Of a stretch of 57,450 bases of DNA, positions 1 through 8,858 are shown piece by piece. Under the pieces are notes generated by a model. It was not told where the DNA came from and ran no database searches. It was given only the letters and a program-made list of their open reading frames with translations. The stretch lies in contig NBIV01000339.1 in the NCBI GenBank assembly GCA_003194525.1, forward strand, positions 1 through 57,450. The letters run 5' to 3'. The translations under genes were made by a program, and so were the position numbers. The first letter of the stretch is position 1; each line of letters opens with the position of its first letter. Source of the stretch: Gracilariopsis chorda. Lineage: Eukaryota; Rhodophyta; Florideophyceae; Gracilariales; Gracilariaceae.

Positions 1-83
1 AGTAATCATAAACACGCGAAAGCGGCAAAAGCACCAAGTCCACAGGGCATCGCTGAGTCTTCCTCCTTGAGGATTGCACTTCA
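1..83 (-). repeat. 3' LTR of element B, partial
   Basis: These bases match, with a few substitutions, the inner end of the complete element B LTR at 22261-22343: the same run ends in GGATTGCACTTCA at 83 and at 22343. In B's own minus orientation this is the start (TGAAGTGCAA) of its 3' LTR; the rest lies left of the window. The LTR edge was split from B's polypurine tract by the insertion of element A. Confidence 0.88.
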
Positions 84-87
84 TATC
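83..87. repeat. Target site duplication of element A, left copy (ATATC)
   Basis: ATATC directly precedes the TG that opens element A's 5' LTR, and the same five bases directly follow the CA that closes its 3' LTR. The first A is also the last base of B's LTR, so the target straddled B's LTR/PPT junction. Confidence 0.9.
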
Positions 88-868
88 TGAAGTGCAACGC
101 TCCTAGCGGTATCAGCACGTCGTGCGCTCATATCCCGCTCTGGCGATGCTCACCACTTTGCCGTGAAGTATGAGTGTTACACCGGTAATCTGTTTCCGTT
201 GGAAGGGCCCCAATTTGGTTGACAAGTGTAGTGCACAGCATTGCTGGCTTGTGCCACACGTGTGTAGTGTTTTGCACCCCCGTAGGGACATTATTAGTTA
301 TTATTAGTTAATTACTACTGTACTGTCAGGGCGCGGACCACCACTACTTATGTGTGTGAGCTCCGGCTGCCCGGGTCAAAGTAAACGCAACAAGCGAGTG
401 TCTGGCTCTAACTCAGGTTCCCTGGTGAGTGTCCACCTCCGTTCTGGAGAGACGCCATCCTGTGAAGGCCTAGTTACCCACCTCGTGGAGCTCAGCACAT
501 TCTTACCACTATTGTGTTTGTTTTTGTGCACGCTTTTACAGCGATTGTTATTCTTTGCCCCGTATACAGGTGTTGCTTCACTAGCAACTACCGGTGATTA
601 CCGTTGCTGTTTTCGCCACCGCCCCACTCGTGTGGACACCGTGCCGCTCTTGCGCGTCGCCCACCACTCGTGTGTCGCTGCATTTTCCGCTTTCCCACTC
701 CGTGGTCTGTCTTTGTCTCTACACCTGTACGCCAGTCGTGACGGTGAGTCCCGGTCTTACACCCGGCTCCGTGTACTCACCACAGGTGGTTCTGTCGCTG
801 CGCTACCCTGCTGAGGAGGACGTCGAACACCCTCGTGTGTCTGTCCCATCTTGGGGTATTGCACCACA
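88..868 (+). repeat. 5' LTR of element A
   Basis: 781 bp, opening TGAAGTGCAACG and closing GCACCACA. It is nearly identical to 10792-11571. An AT-rich stretch (about 289-318, repeats of ATTATTAGTTA) followed by CTACTGTACTGTCAGGG is the likeliest core promoter, since the B, C and D LTRs have similar AT-rich runs in about the same place. Open frames inside the LTR are shadows. The start ATG of a longer version of the antisense ORF lies in the matching part of the 3' copy. Confidence 0.95.
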
Positions 869-871
869 AAC

Positions 872-889
872 TGGTCTCCCGACCTAGAA
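872..889 (+). other. Primer binding site of element A
   Basis: TGGTCTCCCGACCTAGAA, starting TGG as expected for pairing with a tRNA 3' CCA end, three bases after the LTR. The same 18 bases occur in element B (complement at 21420-21437), also three bases from its LTR. The donor tRNA would end GGTCGGGAGACCA; I cannot name it from sequence alone, and it is not the usual initiator-Met type site. Confidence 0.88.
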
Positions 890-1148
890 GACCAGCGAAG
901 TGTGTTTTGTGATCTCGGTTTACCGGATTAGCTACCTGGTTTCCGAATTATTCGTTGAAGTTGAATTTGTGTTGTGACCAACCGTGTTGTTGAGGATCGC
1001 CGATTGCTCGGGTGTGTCTCCCACAAGTGGTTGCGTGGTACCTCTTAGGAGTGGATGTTCGCTCATTGGAGGTTTGCTTCTTTTTGTTGCTTGTTTGTGT
1101 GTTGTTTGGATTGTTTCCTGTTTTGTTTCAGTTTCAGTGTCTGCCACA

Positions 1149-3244
1149 ATGGGTTCTGGAAATGGATCCCGTGGTTCGGGCCAGCCCAAGTCGCGACAAG
1201 TCGGTGCTGACTTGCCCCCGCGCTCGCGGTCGGTCCCAGAACGTTCGGATGTTGATAACCGGAAATCCGGAAGCAGGAAGCTATCGACCAAGTCGTCGCA
1301 ACCGCCAGTTGCTGGTTCATCGGATGCCCCGCTTAGGAGATTCGTACCCGCCGCTGCGGAGAAGGACGCACTCTTTGTCGAGTTGGAGGCTCAGGTGCAG
1401 AACCTTCAAGCCCAGACCTCGGTGCTTGAAAGCTCTCACGCCGCCCTCGTCAATGAGGTTGATGCACTCCGTATGAGGATTGATGCCGATCTCGTCGGAG
1501 GTGTATCTGAAGATCTACGTACTTTACGGACTGATGTTAATTCCCTTTTGGAGGTTTTGAGGGGTTACCCAGATATGGTGAAGGATGTTGACTCGAAGTT
1601 TCATCGGGTTCTGTCCCGTCTTGAGACGTTGGAAAATACCATCAGAGGTGATGACAATGTCGCAGACACACCAGCGGTGGTTTCTCATCGATATGGTGAC
1701 CGTGCTCGCACGAAGAACCGCCCCCGAAAACGGAATGACAACGACTATGACTCGGATTCGTCCCGGTCATCGGTGAATTCCAACCGCTCTGCGGAATCCG
1801 CTTCGTCAGACTCGTCTGCTGACGGTGATCGTCGCGCTCGTTCATCGCACTCGCGTCGTTCAGCAGCCACCCATGGTGAGATTCGAGCCCGACAGAAGGG
1901 AAGAAAGCACTCCGGTTTGAAGGAACTGAAGCCTACTAACCCTTTGTACAGGAAGCTTTTATCATATCGGTATTACCGTTTGGAAGATTCCTCTTTGGAT
2001 CGTACACCCCGTGGAACTGGGAAAGTAAAAGACGGCATCAAGAGGATGGCTTTGTCGTTTCGTAACCAGAATTTCACTGGAGAGGATCCGATTCTCGTTC
2101 TGGATTTTCTTTCACGCTTTGTAGCGGAGGCAGATATCCTCGGAATGAGTGAAGGACAGGCTTACGTCGCCTTACCGTATTTCCTACGTGGAATCGCTGA
2201 AGATCAATTCAACTCTGTAAGAGGTTCGTCTCGCGCCTCTGAAGGAGGGGTCACCTGTTGGCCCGAAGCCGTTCAGTATTTACTCCGCTCGTACGCGACA
2301 GGAACCGCAATACAGGAAGCTATCCTGGCCCTACGCGATACTAAGCAACGCCCAAAGGAAACGGAGACCGAATACTCAGTCAGACTGAACAAGGCCTTCC
2401 ACCGATGTGGCAATGTTTATTCCGCTAGCGAGCGTTGTACAATGTTTGATCGACGGATTGGATCCGGCTATTCGCACCCTTGTTGCCCAACGTCGGGAAG
2501 ACAGGAGGAAAGTTACCTACTTAGAATTGGTACAGTACGCGAAGGCGGAAGGAGATGCCCTACGTGCCCGCTCCGGAAGCCGAGTCAGATCTCAGGCCCT
2601 ACACATGGAGGCCGCCCCGTCATCAGTTTCACTGTTGCCCCAGGAATACTCTCGACGTGAGGTTGACAATGTTTACTTTACTCAGCATGATCTGGTTTCC
2701 ATACCCACAACGGAGCTCCCGTCCACCACGGAACCTTCGGTGGAACTGGATAGTCAAGTGCTGTATGCAGATCGCCAACGCGTTCGCGGCCCACAAGTTC
2801 CGTATGCTAACGGTAATCGTTACCAGAGACCTGGTTGGGTGGATACGCGCGCGTCAGCGGTGAAGTTTCAGGACAACCGAAATATCGGGAGACATCAGAC
2901 GTTGATCTGCTACCTTTGTTACGACCATGGACACACGGCCCCACAGTGTATCATGACTCTGAGGGACATGCCCAAAGTGGTTGTTAACTTTGAAGCCCTG
3001 ACCCCGGAAGAACAGGCATCAGTGCCTGTCACCGCATACTTGCGTGCGAAAGACCGAGTTTCCTCGTAAGTTTACACCAGTTCAATCTGAAGCGGTACCC
3101 AGCACTGGTTCTTCCTTGGCCACCGCTTCTGCGAATCAAGCCGCTTCGGCGGATGTTTCTGTTTCTCGGCAACCGGCTCCGCAAACCGCTTCATTGCCGC
3201 GGAATACTGTTCCCGTGAAAACGGATGCCGCTCAGGAAAACTGA
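1149..3244 (+). pseudogene. gag: gag of element A, with two +1 insertions
   Basis: Structural polyprotein expected to assemble the cytoplasmic virus-like particle and package RNA. ATG at 1149 follows a non-coding leader. In order: a basic, Ser-rich N-terminus; a coiled-coil stretch matching B's; an SR/DSS-rich low-complexity segment; the conserved capsid block (YRYYRLEDSSLDRTPRGTGK, then the GEDPILVLDFLSRFV and CWPEAVQYLLRSYA motifs); and a CCHC zinc knuckle, CYLCYDHGHTAPQC (CX2CX4HX4C), near 2908-2949. Compared with element B's open gag, there is one extra G near 2448 and another near 3052. Each shifts the frame, so the reading frame passes through all three phases before ending QEN-stop at 3244. 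Both breaks could also be assembly errors, because pol is perfect. Confidence 0.9.
3235..3241 (+). promoter_or_regulatory. Putative -1 ribosomal frameshift site, element A
   Basis: GGAAAAC sits in gag phase as G GAA AAC immediately before the gag stop TGA (3242-3244), and the pol frame is -1 relative to gag and open across it. The arrangement is kept in elements B and D. A small stem (TCTC TTTTA GAGA, about 3254-3266) follows at a typical spacer distance. The heptamer is of the X-XXY-YYZ kind with GGA as a tolerated first triplet. This is an inference from layout, not a demonstrated signal. Confidence 0.6.
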
Positions 3245-6200
3245 GTGGGGGAGTCTCTTTTAGAGAGGCGCCTGAGTCGAGGTCATCGGCGCCCGAGGCG
3301 TCAAAGCCTCGCTCCCCGGTCAAGATCCTTTCAAGGCAGTTGTTGACCACCACAGACGTGGACTCGGCCCACCTCGGTGAGTTACGTCGCCCGTGGATAC
3401 GGTGTAAGAATCATCGGTCACCGGATAGAGTCATGGTTATGGCCAAGCGAAACTACAAAGTTTTCGCTGACTTTGGCCTTTCCGCCCAGTATATGGTGCG
3501 TCATCTGTCTATTCTGGATACAGGTGCCGGCCCCAATTTCATTGTCGAATCTCTCTTACCGCCTGAAGTGCGTTCTCGTGTTAGACAAGGACCCGTCATG
3601 GACGTTGCTGATGCCAATAACAACCCGTTGAAGACGGCTGGTACGGTTTCTCTGAAGATCAGGATTGGTAAATGTTCGATGCAGCTCGAATTCATCGTCT
3701 GTAAGACGCTAGCGGCCCCCGTTATCTTGGGATGTGACTTCTGCGATCGTTTCGTAGAGTCAATTCGTCCGCGTGCGCGAGAAGTTGAACTAGAAGATGG
3801 TTCCATCATTCCGATAGTTCGTCGTTCATTACGGCGTGCCTCATCCAAGTTGGTTCCTCTTCCGGCCCCCTTGCAGGATTCGTCACCTCCAAAGGAGTCG
3901 CCCAAGCTACGTGTCGCACGGCCAATCTCCATACCGCCCGAATCACAGGCGTGGGTATCGGTTACTGCCGCTCCAAGAGGATTGCGTGTTGTTCAACCGC
4001 TCACCTCGCTGTACGAGAAGTATCAATTGGCCCTGGCTAACGGTGTCGTTCAGGTTTCAAATGAACACCCCTTTCAGGTCTTGATAGCCAACTTTGGCAA
4101 GAAGCCGCAGTATCTGGCGAAGAACCAAGTAGTTGGTACTGTACTTCCGCATCCAACGGCTTTAATCCCTACAAAGGTGTGCGCAGCCGATGTACTCGGA
4201 TTAGTTCAAGAACCAGATGATACGCCTCATGCTAAGGAGGGGGAGGGTTCCCACTCTTCTGTGGAGTCGCTCAGCACGAAAGATTCGGAAAAGAAGGCCG
4301 TTCCTACGAGTTACGATAAGTTGGACCCTGTGAAGGAGTTAGAAGATCTGGATCTCGGACATGTACCGGATTCACACCGCGAGAAGTTGCGAAAAATGTT
4401 GCGAGAGTTCACCTCAATGTGGGATGGATCCCTCGGGGAGGTGTCAGCCACGGAACACCGGATTGACTTGTTACCGGACACCACGCCGATTACTCAACAC
4501 CCCTATAGGGCAGGCCCCAAAGCAAGGGAGGAAGAACAGTTCCATGTGGATAAAGTGCTCCGCGAAGGCGTGATAGAACCGGCTCAATCACCGTGGGCAT
4601 CCCCAGTGGTACTGGCTCCGAAACCCGATGGGACTTGGCGTTTTTGCATCGACTACCGTCGCCTTAATGCCGCCACTGTGAAAGACGTGTACCCCATACC
4701 GCGAATGGACGAGTATATTGACTCTCTCGGTGAGGCGACTGTCTTCTCCACATTGGATGCGAACTGGGGATACTGGCAAGTACCAGTAAGACCGGAAGAC
4801 CGTGATAAGACCGCTTTCGTCTTTCATTCAGGTTTGTACCGCTTTAAGCGTATGCCGTTTGGGTTAGCAAACGCTCCCGCTACTTTCCAGCGTGCGTTAG
4901 ATATCCTCTTGGCCCGCTTCAAATGGCGATCGTGCCTCGTCTACCTTGACGATATCATAGTCTTCTCCAACAACTTGGATGATCATTTAGAACACGTTCG
5001 TCAAATCATGACCACGTTACGTGATGCTGGAGTAACCCTCAAGCTGAGGAAGTGCGAATTCTTTACCAAATCGGTTAAGTACCTGGGCCACGTTATTCGC
5101 CCTGGGCGCTTGCTGATACAGGAAGCTCGGGTCAAATCTCTCAAAGAGGCCATGCACCCGAGAACTCAAACAGAACTCCGCTCCTTTCTAGGGTTATGTA
5201 ACGTGTATAGACGGTTCATCCCAAGCTTCGCAAAGATTGCGGGACCCCTTAATGATCTTCTTCGAAAAGGACAACCGCCAAAACTGGGCCCCCTTAACCC
5301 TGCACAGGTGGAAGCTTTCAACTCTCTGAAGGAGGCTGTCACCTCTGCACCGATATTATCGTTGCCTAAGGACGGGTTACCTTATACCGTGGATACGGAT
5401 GCGAGTGATTACCAAATTGGTTGTGCGTTATTCCAAACGACTCCCGATGGGGAACGGAAACCAATCGGTTTTTGGTCCAGAACACTCAACGTCCACGAAC
5501 GGAACTACTCAGTCCCTGAAAAGGAATGCCTCGCCATGGTATGGGCTCTGCAAACACTCAGACCATATCTGATGGGCACACGCTTCACCGTTAATACGGA
5601 CCACTCCGCTTTGCGTTGGTTAATGTCCGTCACGGAACCATCGGGCCGCTTGATGCGTTGGAGACTGCGCCTAGCTGAGTTCGATTATGAAGTCGCCTAT
5701 AAAAAGGGTTCCCTTAATACACAGGCTGATGCTTTGTCTCGTTTGGGAACGGAAGCGGAAACCCTTTCCGTCGATGACGATGATATCCCTTGTTTCCTTC
5801 TTGAAGAGAAGTTACGTTATGATCTGGTTTCAGATGATATTGCTGATGATCTGCTCGTCGCTGACGGTGACGAACCGGATACCGGATCCTTCGCACCGAT
5901 CACTCCCGAAGAGATGATCCGCGAACAGTATGGAGACCCGTTTTGTACGAAGATACGCGCCCAACTCAATGGAGGTGCTAACATTCCTTTCGGAGTCGAC
6001 TCACAAGGTTACTTGGTAAGGACTGTGTGTTCTTCGTCACAAATAGTGGTTCCCCATTCCCTCCAGTCGAGAGTATTACATCTCTCGCACTTCTCGAGGT
6101 TAGCTGCACACCCTGGTGGAAGGAGGCTATACACGACGTTACGTCGGCATTTCTACTGGCCTGCACTTGCGTTGGATTGCTATGCGATTGTTCGGTCTTG

Positions 6201-8565
6201 TACCCATTGTGCTCGTGAGCAAGTCAAGCTACGCCGCTATGCGAAGAAATTGACCCTGTTCCCGGCACGGGCTCCGCTAGAATTTGTCGCCATCGATATA
6301 CTCGGTGAGGTCCTTCACACTGCACGTGGTAACAAGTTTCTACTTGTAATAACGGATAGGTTCTCGAAGCTCGTCCGGACTGTACCGTTGAAGAAGATTA
6401 CCGCACGATCCGTGGCAGAAGCATTTGTCCGTCACTGGGTTCTCGTCTACGGTCCACCGGTTAATCTCTTATCCGATAACGGACCGCAGTTCGCCGCGCG
6501 TTTCTTCCAAGATGTTTGTAGAATACTTGACATCAGAAATCTGTTTACAACGACATACCATCCCCAAGCAAATGGGCAGGTGGAACGGTTTAACCGAACG
6601 TTGTTGTCCGCTTTACGTGCGTATGCAGTTGAGCACCCCCGTACATGGGATTTGTACACAGACACCGTGACGTACGCGTACAATACGCAGGTACACAGAG
6701 TAACTGGCTTATCACCCTTCGAGCTGGTGCTCTCACGTCCCCCACCGCCTGTGGCGATTGAGTCGCAGCCAACGCAGGACAAGTACCCGTCAACGGTTGA
6801 TCATTACCTTCGATGGAAGAGTTGGCTCACACGGATGGTCCCGGTCGCGAAATCGTCAATGACGCGAGCGCAACGAGCGTATCAACGAAATTTCGATGCC
6901 CGAGTCCGTCGGCCCCTTCCCTCACTGGAAGCAGGACAGTTCGTCTTCGTCAGGAAGGAATACTACAACCCTGAGAAGGAGAAACGCCACAAACTCTCGC
7001 CCATTGCGGATGGCCCCTACAAGGTCATTTCAGTGAGCCGAGACACAGTTGTACTGGAAGTTGGCGATTCTCATGAACGGTTCAGCCGCGATCGCGTCGT
7101 ACAAGCCCCTAACCCGCATTCGGAAGTTGTACTGGCTCCCGGAATCCCGGACGCTCGACTGATGCCCACTGCAGAAGCAGGTTCCTCGCACCGCGCAATT
7201 AGCGTTGCGCGCCCGTCGAGAGGTCTCTCGGACAGACCGATTCTGTCGCAGCAATCTTCGGAATCTCCGGTACACGTTCGCTCGCGCTTTACGCCGCGTG
7301 TCGAACCACCGTCAGACGTTGTTTCAGCCCCCGTCGCCGCCCCGGCTAAGGAGGGGGAGGAGGCCAGTCAATCCCGCTTTTCAGCGAAGTCTACACCGCC
7401 GTCGCGAGCTCCTGTAAACTCTCGTGAGGCACGGCAACCTGAAGTAGCGACACCGCACGCTACCGCCGCACGCGTGGAACTACCTCAGCAGACTGGAAGG
7501 ACCGGCCCCGCCGATGGAAAGCCTCGTGAGCACGCTACGCAGTCACCTCCGTTAAGGGAGCACACTGCCAACCGCACTCGCGAGACGCTGCAAAGAAAAC
7601 CGGACACAGACACTGTGCTGTCATCTCCCGTTGGAGGAATGAACACAGGAAGCCTGGCTCGGAACCCGGACGCTCCGTTGGCCCCCTACTCACCGGCTCC
7701 CGTCGAGAAAGTTGTAAGGACCCCCGCCGCTGCAGCGCAGACTAAGCAAGTCACGGTAGATCCCGGTGTATGGAACCCTGATGTACAGGACGCTTCGACA
7801 CCCTCGCAAGTGGATGCGCAAGGTCCCACAAATGGGTTATCTGAAATTGAATCGTCTCTCATTAGAGGAAGTCTCTCTGGTACTGTACCAAGCAGCTCAG
7901 ATCATCTGAATTCAGCTCACAGTATTGAAAGACTGGTTGCGTCAACCCCAGCAGGGATGGCCCACACCGCATATGCAGGAGAGCCTGATCGCCACGTGTT
8001 GCGAGATGTGCACCACACACCCATTCACGGTGACACAGCTCTCCAGTACAGGACGACGACAGCCAACCATTTGGATACGCCTCGCCAACCGGCACCCGCC
8101 GTGGCACATGAACCGCCTCCCCGTCACCAACCGTTGGAAATGGGACGAGGAAGCCTTCGCAGACTAGCGGTACGATCTCCCGAATCCGATGGGGTAGTGT
8201 CAACCTCAACGAGGAATTCAGTCGACCCTCATCAGGAAATCACATGGTCAACGCCGCAAGCGAACGCCACGAACCGTTGGACGGACTCATCACCGGCTTT
8301 GCCGTCGGAAACAGCCGTTGTACGGACTGCAACCGGAACCGCGAAGCGTGACGTTTACTCGAAGGAGTTCATTATCGACCGTATCGTCGGGCACAGTTAC
8401 AACCCAGAGGTATATATTGAGTACCAGGTGCGCTGGTATGGGTACCCGCCGTCCCATAACACGGACGAACCGGTAGAGAACTTGCCCCGATCGAAAATCG
8501 TGCAGTATCACCACCGTACCAGAACGGGAATACCAGGCACGATTGACCGAGCGCTCGTTGAATAA
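3241..8565 (+). CDS. pol: pol of element A: protease, RT, RNase H, integrase, chromodomain (intact)
   Basis: Replication polyprotein, probably made as a gag-pol fusion by -1 frameshifting; residue numbers count from 3241. Protease active site LDTGAG at about 93-95. RT with FCIDYRRLN, the FGLANAPATFQRA motif and catalytic YLDD at 568-571. RNase H opens VDTDASDY, first Asp at 718. Integrase zinc-binding H950/H957/C987/C990, catalytic D1019, D1079 and E1115 (the D-D-35-E spacing), and a GPY module at about 1257. A low-complexity Pro/Ser/Thr-rich linker of about 400 residues follows. The C-terminal chromodomain (about 1708-1758) starts EFIIDRIVGH and has VRWYGY; the usual TWEP is TDEP here. All 1,774 codons are open. 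Chromodomains in this family guide integration to histone-marked chromatin. It converges on the antisense ORF 294 bases downstream. Confidence 0.96.
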   Translation: MSGGVSFREAPESRSSAPEASKPRSPVKILSRQLLTTTDVDSAHLGELRRPWIRCKNHRSPDRVMVMAKRNYKVFADFGLSAQYMVRHLSILDTGAGPNFIVESLLPPEVRSRVRQGPVMDVADANNNPLKTAGTVSLKIRIGKCSMQLEFIVCKTLAAPVILGCDFCDRFVESIRPRAREVELEDGSIIPIVRRSLRRASSKLVPLPAPLQDSSPPKESPKLRVARPISIPPESQAWVSVTAAPRGLRVVQPLTSLYEKYQLALANGVVQVSNEHPFQVLIANFGKKPQYLAKNQVVGTVLPHPTALIPTKVCAADVLGLVQEPDDTPHAKEGEGSHSSVESLSTKDSEKKAVPTSYDKLDPVKELEDLDLGHVPDSHREKLRKMLREFTSMWDGSLGEVSATEHRIDLLPDTTPITQHPYRAGPKAREEEQFHVDKVLREGVIEPAQSPWASPVVLAPKPDGTWRFCIDYRRLNAATVKDVYPIPRMDEYIDSLGEATVFSTLDANWGYWQVPVRPEDRDKTAFVFHSGLYRFKRMPFGLANAPATFQRALDILLARFKWRSCLVYLDDIIVFSNNLDDHLEHVRQIMTTLRDAGVTLKLRKCEFFTKSVKYLGHVIRPGRLLIQEARVKSLKEAMHPRTQTELRSFLGLCNVYRRFIPSFAKIAGPLNDLLRKGQPPKLGPLNPAQVEAFNSLKEAVTSAPILSLPKDGLPYTVDTDASDYQIGCALFQTTPDGERKPIGFWSRTLNVHERNYSVPEKECLAMVWALQTLRPYLMGTRFTVNTDHSALRWLMSVTEPSGRLMRWRLRLAEFDYEVAYKKGSLNTQADALSRLGTEAETLSVDDDDIPCFLLEEKLRYDLVSDDIADDLLVADGDEPDTGSFAPITPEEMIREQYGDPFCTKIRAQLNGGANIPFGVDSQGYLVRTVCSSSQIVVPHSLQSRVLHLSHFSRLAAHPGGRRLYTTLRRHFYWPALALDCYAIVRSCTHCAREQVKLRRYAKKLTLFPARAPLEFVAIDILGEVLHTARGNKFLLVITDRFSKLVRTVPLKKITARSVAEAFVRHWVLVYGPPVNLLSDNGPQFAARFFQDVCRILDIRNLFTTTYHPQANGQVERFNRTLLSALRAYAVEHPRTWDLYTDTVTYAYNTQVHRVTGLSPFELVLSRPPPPVAIESQPTQDKYPSTVDHYLRWKSWLTRMVPVAKSSMTRAQRAYQRNFDARVRRPLPSLEAGQFVFVRKEYYNPEKEKRHKLSPIADGPYKVISVSRDTVVLEVGDSHERFSRDRVVQAPNPHSEVVLAPGIPDARLMPTAEAGSSHRAISVARPSRGLSDRPILSQQSSESPVHVRSRFTPRVEPPSDVVSAPVAAPAKEGEEASQSRFSAKSTPPSRAPVNSREARQPEVATPHATAARVELPQQTGRTGPADGKPREHATQSPPLREHTANRTRETLQRKPDTDTVLSSPVGGMNTGSLARNPDAPLAPYSPAPVEKVVRTPAAAAQTKQVTVDPGVWNPDVQDASTPSQVDAQGPTNGLSEIESSLIRGSLSGTVPSSSDHLNSAHSIERLVASTPAGMAHTAYAGEPDRHVLRDVHHTPIHGDTALQYRTTTANHLDTPRQPAPAVAHEPPPRHQPLEMGRGSLRRLAVRSPESDGVVSTSTRNSVDPHQEITWSTPQANATNRWTDSSPALPSETAVVRTATGTAKRDVYSKEFIIDRIVGHSYNPEVYIEYQVRWYGYPPSHNTDEPVENLPRSKIVQYHHRTRTGIPGTIDRALVE
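4232..4246 (+). promoter_or_regulatory. Internal polypurine tract 1 of element A
   Basis: CTAAGGAGGGGGAGG lies between protease and RT, encoding (A)KEGEG. It resembles the true 3' PPT (CTTAAGGAGGGGGAGA, 10776-10791), and the same 15 bases recur at the same pol position in B (18227-18241) and D (54472-54486), inside otherwise variable sequence. It is probably a second plus-strand primer, as central PPTs are in lentiviruses and Ty1. Confidence 0.6.
7346..7360 (+). promoter_or_regulatory. Internal polypurine tract 2 of element A
   Basis: A second exact CTAAGGAGGGGGAGG, in the linker between integrase and chromodomain (AKEGEEA). Counterparts are exact in C (22521-22535) and D (51284-51298), and altered by one base in B (15105-15119). 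Confidence 0.58.
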
Positions 8566-8761
8566 TCCACTGACTTGGTCAGGTGAGCCGTGAGCCCGGT
8601 TTTCCGGTGTGAAGATGGATGCCTTGAGAATGCGAGAAGATGGAAACCTCATGGAAGAGAAGATGAAGCTGGCTCATGAAGAGAAGAAGAAGACCCTGGA
8701 TAGGAAGAAGCAAGGAAGACAAAGAAGAAAAAGACACAAGCCCCACGAGGGAAGTTAAGCG

Positions 8762-8767
8762 TTTATT
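8762..8767 (-). terminator. AATAAA poly(A) signal for the element A antisense gene
   Basis: The plus strand reads TTTATT, giving AATAAA on the minus strand about 92 bases beyond the antisense stop at 8859. B and D have AATAAA at matching distances (109 and 88 bases), which argues for a separate antisense mRNA. Confidence 0.6.
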
Positions 8768-8858
8768 CGTTAACACGTAATTTTCCTCGCCTACCACTAC
8801 CACGACCCCAACTATCAGGGATGGTGGACGCCAACCGTGGGAACATCACTTCGCTCCC

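Noticed and set aside
350..887. Open frames inside the element A LTRs
   Set aside because: They repeat in both LTRs, have no domain features and overlap each other.
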